From Hordeum vulgare subsp. vulgare (Eukaryota > Streptophyta > Magnoliopsida > Poales > Poaceae), in assembly GCF_904849725.1 (NCBI RefSeq), contig NC_058519.1:178983703-179047702 (forward strand): a stretch of DNA of 64,000 nt. The letters are read 5' to 3'. The position numbers were made by a program, and so were the translations under genes. Each line of letters starts with the position of its first letter. The first letter of the stretch is position 1. Below the pieces are notes generated by a model. That model was given only the letters and a program-made list of their open reading frames with translations, was not told the origin of the DNA and made no database searches. Positions 25,348 through 37,650 of this stretch are shown one piece after another.

Positions 25348-26928
25348 TGGATACGTCTCCAATGTATCTATAATTTTTGAATATTGCATGCTGATATATT
25401 ATCATTCTAGGATACTTTTTTGGCATTTATATACCAATTTATAATATTTTTGAGCACTAACCTATTGACCCAGTGCCCAGTGCTAGTTCCTGTTTTCTGC
25501 GTGTTTTTTCCTTTGCACGTTTACCCTACCAAATGAAGTCCTAATGCCACGAAACTATAATATAATTTTTTTATGGACTATATGAAGACCTGCAAGCATC
25601 GGAAGTGGACGAGAGGCCGCACGAGGGAGGCAAAAGCGAGCAGGGCGTGGCCCAGTGCCTCGCCGCCCCCTGATGGCTTGTGGCCCCCCTGGATGCCTCC
25701 CGATGTCCCTCTCTAGCCTATAAGTTCACAAATATCTGAAAACCCTAAGAGCTCTCCCGAAACACTTTTTTCGCCGTCGCAAGTCTCTGTTCTGATGGGA
25801 GGCCGTCTAAACCTCTGTTCCAGCGATCTGCCGGAGGGGAGATCAATCACGGAGGGCCTCTACATAAACCTTGCTGCCCTCACCATGATGTGTGAGTAGT
25901 TCACCACAAACCTACATGTCCGTAGGCACTACCTAGATGGCAATCTTTCTCTCTCTCTTATGATCTTCAACACCGTGTTCATCGCATCTTTGCTTTGATC
26001 TATCCGATGTAATCACTATGTATGGTGTCTTTGTTAGGAACCGATAAATTGCGGGTTTATGTTCAGATTATTCATGAAAAGTATTTGAGTCACCTTTGAT
26101 TATTATGATTCTTAATTGCATGATCATGATAGCATCGTAATGCTCTCCGGTCTATTGAGATAGTTTGGCCGACTAGATTAATATTTCTTCACTGGGAGTG
26201 CTGTGTTATAGTAGGTTCAACCTGGCGAATTTCTATATCCCAGTGATATAAGGGGACAAGATGCGTCCTTGTGTTGCTGCTACTAAGGATAAAATGATGG
26301 AGTTTATTCATATTAATTGAGTTTACTTTGTCTACATCATGTCATTGTTCTCCAAGCATTACTTTGTTTTTACTTAATACGTAGAGAGGCAAGCATAGAA
26401 GCGCTCTTGAAGTGGAGTAATAGTAATAGGTGATCGGAGCAGTTGGCCTATTTGCTTATGGATGTGATGCCTATATACACATGATCATTGCCGTGAAAAT
26501 CGCATAATTATTCGCTATTCTATCAATTGCCCAACAGTAATTTGTTTACCCACCATATGCCTTTGCCATGAGAGATGCAACTAGGGAACACTACAACCCT
26601 TGGGTCTATTCACTTATATATTTACAAACGCTACTACTACCTTGCTGCCATTATTTGTGTTTTATTTTATTTTGCAATTTACAATTATCAACAATTACCT
26701 ACACACCTCATTTTCTTGCAAATAACGAGATCAAGGGGATTGACAACCCTCTTGACCACGTTGGGTGCAAGTTGTTTATTTCATTGTGTGCAGTCGCTCA
26801 AGACGGTTGAGGATCGGTATTCCTATTGGTTTGATAAACCTTGGTTTCATAATTGAGGGAATACTTACCCATATTGTGCTGCGATAACCCATTCCTCTTC
26901 ATGGGAAACCCAACGAAGATCATAGTCA
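25348..26928 (+). repeat. C 3' LTR
   Basis: 1581 bp, beginning TGGATACGTCTCC and ending AGTCA. It contains the U3 block CCCAGTGCCCAGTGCTAG (about 25470-25488), a TATA-like CCTATAAG near 25719, and the U5 block at 26833-26870. Confidence 0.85.
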
Positions 26929-28067
26929 TCACTCAGCGTGAGTTCAACGCGGCCCATGGCCTCACGCCGGCTGCCCCCGGACCCAGCCGAATGGCGTATG
27001 TGCGACGCCGTGGAGGCGCCGTCGACTAGGAGGTGGACGACAACCGCCCATTCTATGATACCCCCGTCAAAAACATGCGATCTCCACATGACACCATTAG
27101 CGAGCTGGAGGGGCTCGATGGTCTGGCCCACGACGCCCAGCAAGAGCGCATTCGCATCCTCATAGAGGCCGCCAATGTGTAGCAGGCCCAGCCGACATAG
27201 TCATCCTGCGACCCGGTTGTCTCTTCAAGGACCTATGACGACGCCGGCCAGCCCATAGTCGGCCGAAGGGAGTTGAACCAGGCATCTTCGCTTGCCAACG
27301 GACACCACCGCCACGACAACCGACAAGCGGGCAGCCATGGCCGACGGGAACACAACCTATATCTTGTTGACAGCCGCGTGCAGGTGCCGGCTAGCCTGGG
27401 CGACCACGAGTCGACACGAAGTGGCCGGCGCGAGGAGCGCGACCGGACGGCGGCACAGCCACCACCTCGCGCGCCGACCTCCGAATGAATCGGCACGCGT
27501 CAACTTGACGACGTGGATGCTCGTTTCCGCTTGGAGTGCCTCGCTAAATCCTGCACCACCGGGAAGGAGAGCACCACAGGCCCGTCGTGCGCCTCTGAAT
27601 GAATCGGCACGTGTCAACTTGACGACATGGATGCTCGTTTCTGCTTGGAGTGCCTCGCTAAATCCCGCGCCACCGGGGAGGAGAGCATCGCGGGCCTGCC
27701 GTGCTTCGAATTGTGCATCCTCTAGGATCGTTTCCCTAATGGCTTCACTTTGGCGCTCGACACCCCCAAGTAAAACGGCTCAACCAAGCCCGAGGATTGG
27801 TTGACCGACTACACCACCGCCGTCGGCATCGCCGGCAGCAACAAGCGCGTAGCAGTGCGCTATGTGCCCCTCATGCTGCTCGGCTCGGCCCTGACTTGGC
27901 TTGACAGCCTACCGGGTGGTAGCGTAAACGGCTGGATGGAGTTCCGGGAGGCGTTTGTGTGATCCAGTACTTCATCGACGGCTGTCAGGACGTTACCCTC
28001 ATCAAGCACAAGTTCAAGCACCGCGAACCCTCAACCCTTGCGCAACTAATGGTTGTCGTCAAGTAGA
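26929..28067 (+). pseudogene. gag: G2 gag, N-terminal and capsid part
   Basis: The upstream part is Arg/Asp-rich and badly shifted. The capsid domain is recognisable from about 27720: KPEDWLTDYTTAVGIAGSN, YVPLMLLGSALTWLDSLPGG and WMEFREAFV, a Retrotrans_gag signature. A 114-bp direct tandem duplication (27481-27594 and 27595-27708) repeats LECLAKS...TGKES-type residues in frame. The frame then runs into the A3 insertion, flanked by GTAGA and GTAGT. Gag continues at 36465. Confidence 0.75.
27481..27708 (+). repeat. 114-bp tandem duplication in G2 gag
   Basis: Two head-to-tail copies with about 90% identity by eye; the period is 114 bp (38 codons), so frame is kept. Confidence 0.85.
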
Positions 28068-29724
28068 TGATGACGAGATGATGTTTATACTTCTCGCACC
28101 TTGTTGGTTACCCCAAGTGGAAGGTTGAGATGTAGTCAACAGCAAGTTTTCCCTTACAGGGGAACTGTAAGGTTTATCGAATCAGGAGGACTCCTAGGAT
28201 CAACATGTAGGTGTCTTCCACCCTGGAGCTAGCAGAAGACGTGGACCTGCACACACAACAAAAAACTTTGCTCCCAATGAGTACAAAGAGGTTGTGAATC
28301 TCTCCAGCCTTGTAGTTTACAAAGGATCAAAACACAAGCGGGAATGGTGATGGTGATTGCAACGGGAAAGTTAATGAAAGCGGTAAATGATGGAGGTGTA
28401 AACAATGATGGTGATATGGACCGGGGCACTTGATGTTCACTAGTGATGTGTCTCTCCCAAAAGACGATAAACAACTATGCTTGGGTAAACAAATCACAAT
28501 TGGGCAATTGACAGAATTATGAACGCACCGCAATGCTAATTATGCTACTTGATAGTTAGAGGTTCAATAGTAATGGGAAGTACGCCAAGACAAGTAGACC
28601 GTTTATTCGTCAGCATCTACTTACTAAGCATCCACCTTGAGATATCTATCGAGATCATCTCTCCGATATTAAGTTGCGACCCCACCCAAAGTGTAAACAC
28701 AAAGCAACGGACAGCTGCATTAACGAACTATGCGTAAGGTAAACAATCCTTGCAACCGTAGTCACAAGCACCGTTATTTTCACCCTGGTGGCAACACCAC
28801 ATCCCCTAGTCTCATGTTTCTATCACTCAAGCTAGACATCGAGGGGCATGAACCCACAATCATGCATAACGCTCCCTCTTGGAGTTACAATCTACTACTC
28901 AGCCAAAGCAATAAGTAGCAACCGAGAACATGCATGAATCACTAAGGAACATAATATAAAAGGATAATCAAATATATAACTCATAATAGTCTGAACATAA
29001 TCTCATAATCCATCGGATCCCAACAAACCAAGCATACCAAAAGCAAGAGGATTACATAGATGCCTTGATCATGTAGGGAAGCTCACAGGGACTAACCATT
29101 GAAACACAAGATTGGGGAGAAGAAATCACTTAGCTACTGGTCATGGACTCATGGTCCAAGGAGGACTACTCACGGCAGATCCGGGAAGCGCCCATCATGG
29201 TGGAGAAGCTCTCAGAGGTAAATCCTCCGTCCGGCAGGGTGCCGGGAAGAGGTTTCGTGAGGCTCCCGATCTCGGAAGCGCTGCGGTGGTGGAACGATGG
29301 AGAAATTCGCGATTGTGGAAGTTGTCGAAGGGTTTCCTCGCGGAGGACTAAATATAAGCGAAAGGAGGGCACCAGAGGAGGTGGGGCCCATCCAAGCGGC
29401 CTCCTGGCGTGCTCTAGGGCCTGGCCACGCCAGCAGGTCGCCTGGGTATCCCCTGGCCCCCCTCTGGCCTATCTTCGGTGATCCGGAAGCTTCTGTTTCG
29501 CTTATTTTTATATATTTTTCCTGGAATTTTTCGGGCTTCGTAAAATTGGGTTAAAGCCCCTGCAAAATAGACATCAGCAGACAGAAACTGGCACTGGGTG
29601 CACTGAGTTAATAGGTTAGTCCAAATATGTGTAAAATGATATAAAAGTGTAGCAAAACATATAACATTGTCACCCAAAAGATCATGGAACAAGGAGAGAT
29701 TATAGAGACGTTTGGGACGCATCA
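28068..29724 (-). repeat. A3 3' LTR
   Basis: 1657 bp, TGATGACGAG to CGCATCA. The PPT-like AAGCTTGGGGATGT adjoins on the minus strand (29725-29738). Confidence 0.88.
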
Positions 29725-32533
29725 ACATCCCCAAGCTTAATTTCTTCTCGTCCTCGAGTAGATAAATGATAACACAATAATTTGTGTGGTGACATGCTAA
29801 CACACATATAAGAACTTCAAAGTAAAGCAAGTGAGATATGCAATTCAATTCAAGACAATAACAAGCAAGAGTCTATATATAGTATTGAAATTAGCAAAGT
29901 AAGAACATAAAGGTGCAATAGCTCTCGCTGTCCGTGACTCGAATGTCTCCAAATGGTGTTTGCGTGCAAGAAGTGGGAGATGGGTTGATATCATAAAATA
30001 TTTTTTTAATTGAGAACTCAATCTACTAAAATTTCATGCTTGGTCTCCTTTGGAATCTTATTTTGACTCATCGCCAGACCACTAGTCAGGCACAAGTCAA
30101 AATGATCCTCTCCTTTTGACTTTGAGCACTCATGCAATGGATGAGCGTAAGCAATATGTGTTGGCACTTAGGATGGCAAATAGAATAATGATGGGGAAGG
30201 AAGACAAAAAGGTGTGAAAGGCTCACATCAATGAGGACAACCATAGGCGAGAGAAAGCCAAATGATAGATATGATGTGAGGAGTAGGGATTGCCATGTAA
30301 CGGATGCATATATGAGATAAGGTAAGCTCTCCAATAGAACTAGTGGGGGTGCATCCAACTTGCTTTCTCATGAAGACCTAGAGCTCATTTGAGGAGGCTC
30401 ATCATTGGAATATACAAGCCAAGTTCTATAGTGTAAGGGTCCCCACATAGTTATGCATGAATGATAATCTCGATGTAGTACAAATATAACAATGGAGTAC
30501 GAGTGTGGATCTTTCAAAAGGTATAGTAGTGTTGCCCCCTTCTCTCTTTTTTTCTCTCTTTTTTGTGTGCCCTCTTTGGCTCTTTCTTTTTATCTCTCAT
30601 TTGTCCTCTTTGGGATCTTTTCATTTGTCCTCTTTGGGATATTTTCTTCACTTAAGGGCAACCCTCTATGTTTTACAAGAATAAAAGAAAAATCATCACA
30701 CTTTATAGGAAGTACTCAACATAAAGACTAGTGAAAATTATCATGATGTATGCAAATGTATGGCTTTGCCAGTGTAGCAGGATATGCAATGATACTAGCA
30801 TGTCATGTAGCAGTAATAAGGGAAAGTCCCAACTATCATGCGGCTCTTCATCAAGCAAAAGCATGTATGACATGAAGATCAAGTCATGAGATGGTGGATA
30901 TTGCATGGCAATGTACCTTGGAAAGGCTATGGAAAGGCCTTAATAGGTAGGTATGGTGGCTGTTTTGAGGAAAGCTATAATGAGGCTTATGTATGATAGA
31001 GCATATCATGTCATGGGCTTGGATGCACCGGTGGAGTTTGCACCAACTCTCAATGTGAGAAAGGGCAATGCACGGCACCGAAGAGGATAGCAAAATATGG
31101 ATGGTGGATGTGCCAACAATCGAATACTCACATTAGTCCGGAGAACTCATACACTTATTATCGGTAACTCTCTATCTAGTTAGGAAATTCACAAAGAGAC
31201 AAGTACCCCGAGGAGGAGTGTTTTTGGGTTTGGTTATCCTTGCGCATCCTCGACTCATGGTAACGTGAGGGTACCCTATATATTCCAACTCCTCCAGAGG
31301 TTAGCGATCAATTTAGTAGCTAGAGTTCTCAACTAATTTTTAGTTTTCAAAAAACACACGGATTTCCCAAAATACAACACCTATCAATAATAGGCTCAAT
31401 CTCTTGGCACCAATAGTCCAAGCATTACTCAAATCAATACCTCAAAACTATTACAAGTTACTAATATACTTAAGTAGCAACCTCAATTACCTACTCATGC
31501 AAGACACACAACTCATTGCAACGAGCCAACTCTCTAAACAAGATAAGCATGACAACTCAAGGGTGTTCCAAAAGCAACCTAAATACAAGCTCTGAAAACG
31601 ATAATCATGAAAACTAAGAGCTAAGCATGATAGTAGCTATAGAAACATGAACAACACACAAAAAATGATAAGCATGAAAGCCTATGTTGTGTTCTAGAGT
31701 GGAATGGAGCGTGTGTCTGTCCCAAACAAGGTAGGCTAGGTTACGACTTGTTATGACCAGCAAGAAAAACTAAAACAAACTAAAAATTAAAGAGCGGGTC
31801 ATTCCAAGCATGGCACATAACATATGAAGTGATAAAAATATAGCATGGAGATGGACCAACTGATGATTGTTGATAGAGAAGGGGATGCACGGGGGCATCC
31901 CGAAGATTAGACGCTTGAGTCTCCTTGAATATTTATTGGGGTGCATGGGGTCATCCACAAGATTGAGAGCTTTACACTCGTGTATCTTCTTTCATCATCT
32001 CCCATCGCATACTTCAAAACTCCCTTCATATGAAACTCATCATAAGCTGATTAGAGTGGTTAGTACCCTTAATAAAATAATTCATTACCTATAGTAAATA
32101 ATGATTTTCATGATAATATAATGCTTCTCATGATTTCCAAAAGGTTTTTGCAAATAAAAAGTAAGCTTAGGATTTGCAAAACAATGGAAACGCAAAACAT
32201 GGCAGAATCCATGAAAAACAGAACAACATGTAGTAAATAATTTATTTGGTGCACTTCTCCAACTCAAATCAAAAAACTCAGAACATATGCCAGAAAGGAA
32301 ATTATATATATCATTATGTCTAAAAACTTCAGATAAAAAAGATGACCTGGTGATGTTTGGCGAATATTTCTGTCAAGCAGACCCAATCTGTTTCTGGACA
32401 GCATGTCACAATTTTTTGAACTTTCTTGCAATAGGAGTCTATAACTTGGCACAAAGCTTGAAAATAAAGATACAATGATGTTTCTACAGTAGTAACAAGG
32501 ATCAAGACCACTAAAAAAGAAAGTAAAAACAAA
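29725..32533 (-). other. A3 non-coding internal region
   Basis: No supportable gene over 2.8 kb. It contains the stem-closed purine segment (30528-30665, one mismatch in the stem), the conserved ~75 nt block (30893-30975) and two decayed PPT-like copies (31882-31910 and 31946-31965). Confidence 0.7.
30528..30665 (-). promoter_or_regulatory. Purine-rich loop closed by stem (A3)
   Basis: Arms AGTGTTGCCC (30528-30537) and GGGCAACCCT (30656-30665) pair at 9 of 10 positions. The enclosed sense strand is purine-rich. Confidence 0.5.
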
Positions 32534-32585
32534 TTGGGTTGCCTCCCAACAAGCGCTTTCTTTTATGCCTTTGAGCTAGGCATAA
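32534..32585 (-). promoter_or_regulatory. Double stem-loop just after A3 gag stop
   Basis: TTGGG/CCCAA at 32534-32549 and TTATGCC/GGCATAA at 32563-32585, identical to A1. The ancestral gag stop is 32596-32598. Confidence 0.6.
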
Positions 32586-32595
32586 TGCAAGAAGA

Positions 32596-34631
32596 TCAAG
32601 TGTTATCAACTCCAAAAGAATAACTTGCTCGAGTAATGGACTCATAAGGTAACTCAATCTTCTTCCTAGGGAAGTGTTCCATTCCCTTTTTAAGAGTAAA
32701 TTATAATTTAATAATTCCCTCTTTCATGTCAATGATAGCACCAACGGTGCGTAGAAAAGGACGTCCCAAAATAATAGGACATGAAGGATTACATTCAATG
32801 TCCATAATAAGAAAATCAACGGGCACATAATTATCATTGACAATAATAAGCACATCATCAATTCTCCCTAAAGGTTTCTTTATGGAAGAATCAACAAGAC
32901 GAACACCAAAAGAACATGGATCATAGGGTTTCCAATCAAGCATATCATACATTCTTTTGGGCATAACGGAGGTACTAGCTCCGACATCACACAATTTAAA
33001 GCAAGAGATATTATTCAATTTAATTTTGACCATAGGATCCCAACCATCTTCTAGTTTTCTAGGAATAGAAGTCTCTAGCTTGAGCTTCTCCTCCCTATCT
33101 TTGATAAGAGCATTTGTAATATGCTCGGTGAAGGCAATATTAAGTGTACTAGTGTGGGGGTCTTTAGCCATTCTTTGGAAAAAGGGGATGACTTCGGAAA
33201 GACTACAATTGTCAAAATAAATATTACTACCATCAATTAAAGTGGTAGTAATGTGATCTAAGCTCATTCTTTTGGTAGTCTCTAAATTCAAAAGGACCTT
33301 CTTGTCCTATAGTTGAGGTATTAGCATCACCATTAATAGGTCCATTGGGACTAGGAGTGCGATGGGTGCTAAAAGATTTGAGATCCTCAACAACTTGTAT
33401 AGTAGCAATCATAGTGTATGTAGGAAGGCTCTTAATTCTATCTTCCTCTTCTTTTTCTCTAGCACATCTATCCTTATGCTTAGCTAGCATTCTTATGTTC
33501 TCATTAATTTGGACTTGGATAGCATTCATGGGTGTGGTCTTCCTTTCCTCAAGGGGAAGTTCTAATTTTAATCATCTCTACATCATGAGCTATGTTGTAC
33601 ACCTTCAAAGAGAGACTATCTATTTTTTCTAGTTTCTCTTCTACACTCTTGTTGAATGCTTTTTGAGAAGTGATAAAATCTTTAAGCATGCTCTCTAATT
33701 CGGAAGTGGAGTTTTTGGTGCTAGGATAATTGTTGTTGTTCCCATAGTTGTTGGATGGGAACGGTCTAGGATTGCTACCAAAATTACTCCTATAAGCATT
33801 GTTATTAAAGTTGTTCCTAGAGATAAAATTAACATCAACTTGCTCTCTTTCTTGAGCAACCAAAGAATTTAAAGGAACATCATGAGGATCAATAGGAGCT
33901 TGCTTAGTAAGTAGAGTCATGATCATGTCAACCTTATCATTAAGGGAGGAGATCTCCTCAACAGAGTTTACCTTCCTACCTGTTGGAGCTTTCTTGGTGT
34001 GCCATTGAGAATAATTTGTCATCATTTCATCCAATAGCTTTGTGGCGATGGACATAAAGGTTCCTCCCGCGCCCGAGTCTAACCGATTCCACGAGGTAAA
34101 GTTCAATCCTACATAGAAAGTTTGGATAACGATCCAAGTAGTCAAACCATGTGTAGGGCAATTCTTAAAAAGAGATTTCATACGTTCCCAAGCTTGAGCA
34201 ACATGTTCATTATCCAATTGTCTAAAATTCATAATGTTACTCCTCAACTGGATAATCTTAGCAGGCGGGTAATACTTCCCAATAAAAGCATATTTGCACT
34301 TATCCCAAGAATCTATGCTATTCCTAGGCAAAGATTGAAGCCACACTTTGGCTCCTCCTCTCAAAGAGAAAGGAAAAACCTTAAGTTTAAAAATATCACC
34401 ATCTAATTCTTTATATTTTTTCATATCACAGAGCTCAACAAAATTGTTCAAGTGCAAGGCAACATCATCTCCAGCACCGGAGAATTGATCTTTCATAACT
34501 AGGTTCAGTAAAGCAGGTTTAATCTCATAGGACGTGGCTCTAGTGGGAGGAGCAGCAATAAGAGTGCAGATAAAGTCATTATTGTTGTGACTAGTGAAGT
34601 CACACAACTTGGTGTTTTCAGTGGAACTCAT
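32596..34631 (-). pseudogene. gag-pro: A3 gag-protease, broken
   Basis: The start is the ATG at 34631 (MSSTENTKLCDF). The frame runs uninterrupted to 33549 through the capsid domain (LRGGAKVWLQSLPRNSIDS, QAWERMKSL, QTFYVGLNFTSWN) and the coiled-coil. Four C bases, against five in A1, shift the frame near 33550. An extra A in an A-run near 33291 shifts it again. The protease then reads LCDVGASTSVMPKRMYDML and GRPFLRTVGAIIDMKEGI before a stop at about 32701. Only these three lesions are obvious. There is no zinc knuckle; RNA binding may rest on the Asn/Arg-rich linker (inference). Confidence 0.88.
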
Positions 34632-34776
34632 AGGAGCGGAAACAAGCAAGAACAAAGCAACTATTTTTTGTGGTTTTTGGTGTAAGACTCTAAAGCAAAA
34701 ACTAGAAAGCAAACTAACAATACTAAAAAGCAAAGGTAAAAGATAGTGTGCAACTCCCCTATCTTGATGACCGGAG

Positions 34777-34794
34777 TCCCTGGCAACGGCGCCA
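34777..34794 (-). other. A3 primer-binding site (tRNA-Asp)
   Basis: TGGCGCCGTTGCCAGGGA on the minus strand, 17/18 to the tRNA-Asp complement, 12 nt from the LTR. Confidence 0.85.
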
Positions 34795-34806
34795 GAAAAC
34801 TTTGCT

Positions 34807-36464
34807 TGATGACGAGATGATGTATATACTTCTCGCACCTCGTTGGTTACCCCAAGTGGAAGGTTGACATGTATTCAGCAGCAATTTTCCCTTACACGGG
34901 AACTATAAGGTTTATCGAACCAGGAGGACTCCTAGGATCAACAAGTAGGTGCCTTCCACCCTGGCACTAGCAGAAGACATGGACCTGCACACACAACAAA
35001 TAACTTTTCTCCCAACGAGTACAGAGAGGTTGTCAATCTCTCCGGCCTTGTAGTTTGCAAAGGATCAAAACACAAGCGGGAATAGTAATGGTGATTGCAA
35101 CGGGAAAGTAAATGAAAGCGGTGAATGATGGAGGTGTAAACAATGATGGTGATAGGGACCGGAGATACATGATGTTCACTAGTGATGTCTCTCTCCCAAA
35201 AGACGATAAACGTATGCTTGGGTAAACAAATCGCAGTTGGGCAATTGACAGAATTATGAACGCACCGCAATGCTAATTATGCTACATGATAGTTAGAGGT
35301 TCAATAGTAATGGGCAGTACGGCAAGACAAGTAGACTGTTTATTCATCAGCATCTACTTACTAATCATCCACCTTGAGATATCTATCGAGAACATCTCTC
35401 TGGTATTAAGTTGTGAGCCCCACCTAAAGTGTAAACTGAAAGCAACGAACAACTGCATTAACGAACTATGCGTAAGGTAAGCAATCGTTGCAACCATGGT
35501 CACAAGCACCACTGTTTTCTCCCTGGTGGCAACAACACATGCCCTAGTCTCATGTTTCTATCACCCAAGCTAGACATCGAGGGGCATGAACCCACAATCA
35601 TGCATAACGCTCCCTCTTGGAGTTACAATCTACTACTCATCCAAAGCAATAAATAGCAACGGAGAATATGCATGAATCACTAAGGAACATAATTTAAAAG
35701 GATAATCAAATATATAACTCATAACAATCCGAACATAATCTCATAGTCCATCAGATCCCAACAAACTCAAGCATCGCAAAAGCAAGAGGATTACATAGAT
35801 GCCTTGATCATGTAGGGCAGCTCACCAGGACTAACCATTGAAGCACAAGATTGGAGAGAATGCATCACATAGCTACTGGTCATGACCTCGTAGTCCAAGG
35901 AGGACTACTCACGGCACGTCTGGGAAGCGTCCATGGCGGTGGAGAAGCTCCCGGAGGTCAATCCTCCCTCCGGCAGGGTGCCGGGAAGAGCTCTCCTCAC
36001 GCTCTCATTCTCGGAAGCGCCGCAGCGGCGAAACGATGGAGAAATACGTGATTCTGGAAGTTGTCAAAGGGTTTCCTCGGGGAGGACTAAATATAGGTCA
36101 AAGGAGGGCACTGGAGGAGGTGGGGACCACCCAGGCGGCCTCCTGGTGCGGCCTAGGGCCTGGCCATGCCAGTAGGTTGCATGGGCAGCCTCTGGCCCCC
36201 CTCTAGCTCATCTTTGGTGATCCAGAAGCTTATGTTTGGCTGATTTTTTATATAATTTTCTTGGAATTTTTCGGGCTTCGGAAAATTGTGTAAAAGCCCT
36301 TGCAAAATAGACATCACGAGACAGAAACTGGCACTGGGTGCACTAAGTTAATAGGTTAGTCCAAATATGTGTAAAATCATATAAAAGTGCAGCAAAACAT
36401 ATAACATTGTCACCCAAAAGATCACGGAACAAGAAGAAATTATAGATACGTTTGGGCCGTATCA
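34807..36464 (-). repeat. A3 5' LTR
   Basis: 1658 bp, TGATGACGAG to CGTATCA. It carries the U5 block at 34877-34917 and a minus-strand TATA-like TATATTTA near 36090. Confidence 0.88.
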
Positions 36465-37060
36465 GTAGTACGCGGTGGCTAAGTCTTCCATGAAGCTCGT
36501 GGTACTCGTCATGCGGTCGGCAAGCCGACCATGCCCAAGTCGGTTGTCGCCCCGGCAGCCGGATGATCCCAGCCGGATCAGGGCAAGCGCAAGGTCGACC
36601 AACCGGACGCCCACCACGACACCCGATAGGTCGCGGCCGTCGAGGATGGCCGCATGGCCGATGACCAAGGCTCCAGCTGGTGCTAGCGCACCAACAAAGG
36701 AAAGTAGCCATGGCAGGCTAAGTACACCTTCGAGGCCATGCTCCATGGGCCGTGTGAATTTCATAGCGGGGCCAAGCCGGCGACGCACACCGCCCGCCAG
36801 TGCAGCTAGTTCACCAAGATCGCGCATGGCGAGGCTCTAGCGCCTGCGCCTCTGCCGCTGCCGCCGGCTCCCGCTCCGAGAGCCGGCGGGGACTGCAATG
36901 ACTACCCCTAGTAGGACGCCACCTACACCATCTTCGCCACTGAGAATGGTGACAAGCATAGCCAGCACAAGCACGCGATGGAGATCAACGCCATCATTCG
37001 GTCGGTCCCCCAGCACTTGCATTGGTCGGACAAGCCAAGCACTTGGGCCTGCAAGACCAT
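36465..37060 (+). pseudogene. gag: G2 gag, C-terminal part
   Basis: Continuation after A3. Translated pieces show YAVAKSSMKL, then a basic region, then HGPCEFHS-type residues with THTARQC near 36738-36795, which resembles the CX-H-X-C knuckle-like motif of Tat-type gags. EINAIIRSVPQHLHWSDKP near 36985-37040 ends the recognisable part. Several frame changes and stops. Confidence 0.65.
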
Positions 37061-37650
37061 CCAGCTGTGATGCCGACGCCAGCCGGCTAAGCGCTCGTCC
37101 TCAACCCCACCTTCGTCTCCTCACAGGTCACGTGCCACTTCACGCGGGTGCTCATCGACGGCGGTAGCAGCATCAACATCCTCTATCACGACACCATGGA
37201 GAAGCTCGCATTTTGGAGTCTGAGCTCCAGCCGACTCGGACGATGTTCGACGACATAGTCCCCAGCCACTCTTGCTTGCCGATCGGCAAGGTCCGGCTAG
37301 ACGTGCTATTCGTCTTGCCGAAGAACTTCCCCCCTGAGCTAATTTGGTTCAAGGTCGTCAACCTCACCAGCTCCTACTAGGCCATCTTGGGCCGGCCGGC
37401 CCTGGCAAAATTCATGGCGGTCCCGCACTACGCCTACATGAAGATGAAGTTTCTGGGTCCGCACGGGATCATAACTGTCGCCGGCAACTACAAGAAATCG
37501 TCCAAGTGTGCTCTAGCCGGCTCCAAGCTGGCCTAGTCGCTCGTAATCGCCGAGGAGCGGCGACAGATTGACCGTCTCGTTGCTCTCACCCGCGAGCCGG
37601 CGGCTATGTCCAAGCCCAAGCTAAAGCAGCTGGCTCTGAAGGCCTAGTTC
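37061..37650 (+). pseudogene. pro: G2 protease
   Basis: The active-site word is at 37157-37171 (DGGSS, within LIDGGSSINILYHDTMEKL). It is followed by a retropepsin-like stretch with SCLPIGK-type residues and ILGRPALAKFMAVPHYAYMK near 37386-37442. Frameshifts and stops interrupt it. It would have cleaved the gag-pol polyprotein. Confidence 0.75.

Larger units (their letters stand above)
21388..26928 (+). mobile_element. C: non-autonomous LTR element with mini-gag, 5' LTR cut by G1
   Basis: Plus-strand element. Only the last 348 bp of the 5' LTR remain (21388-21735) because G1 inserted at ...CTAGG|GGAAC; the intact sequence is visible in the 3' LTR near 26579. PBS at 21750-21767, mini-gag 21916-22469, then 2.8 kb non-coding and a full 3' LTR 25348-26928. 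Its LTR is a diverged relative of the D/S1 family. It sits inside G2: the right flank is G2 gag-region sequence. Confidence 0.85.
28068..36464 (-). mobile_element. A3: non-autonomous LTR element (gag-protease)
   Basis: Complete 8397-bp minus-strand element. 5' LTR 34807-36464, PBS 34777-34794, gag-protease 32596-34631, non-coding 29725-32533, 3' LTR 28068-29724. Target duplication GTAGA (28063-28067) and GTAGT (36465-36469), one mismatch. No pol. It is the best-preserved member of the A family here. Confidence 0.9.
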
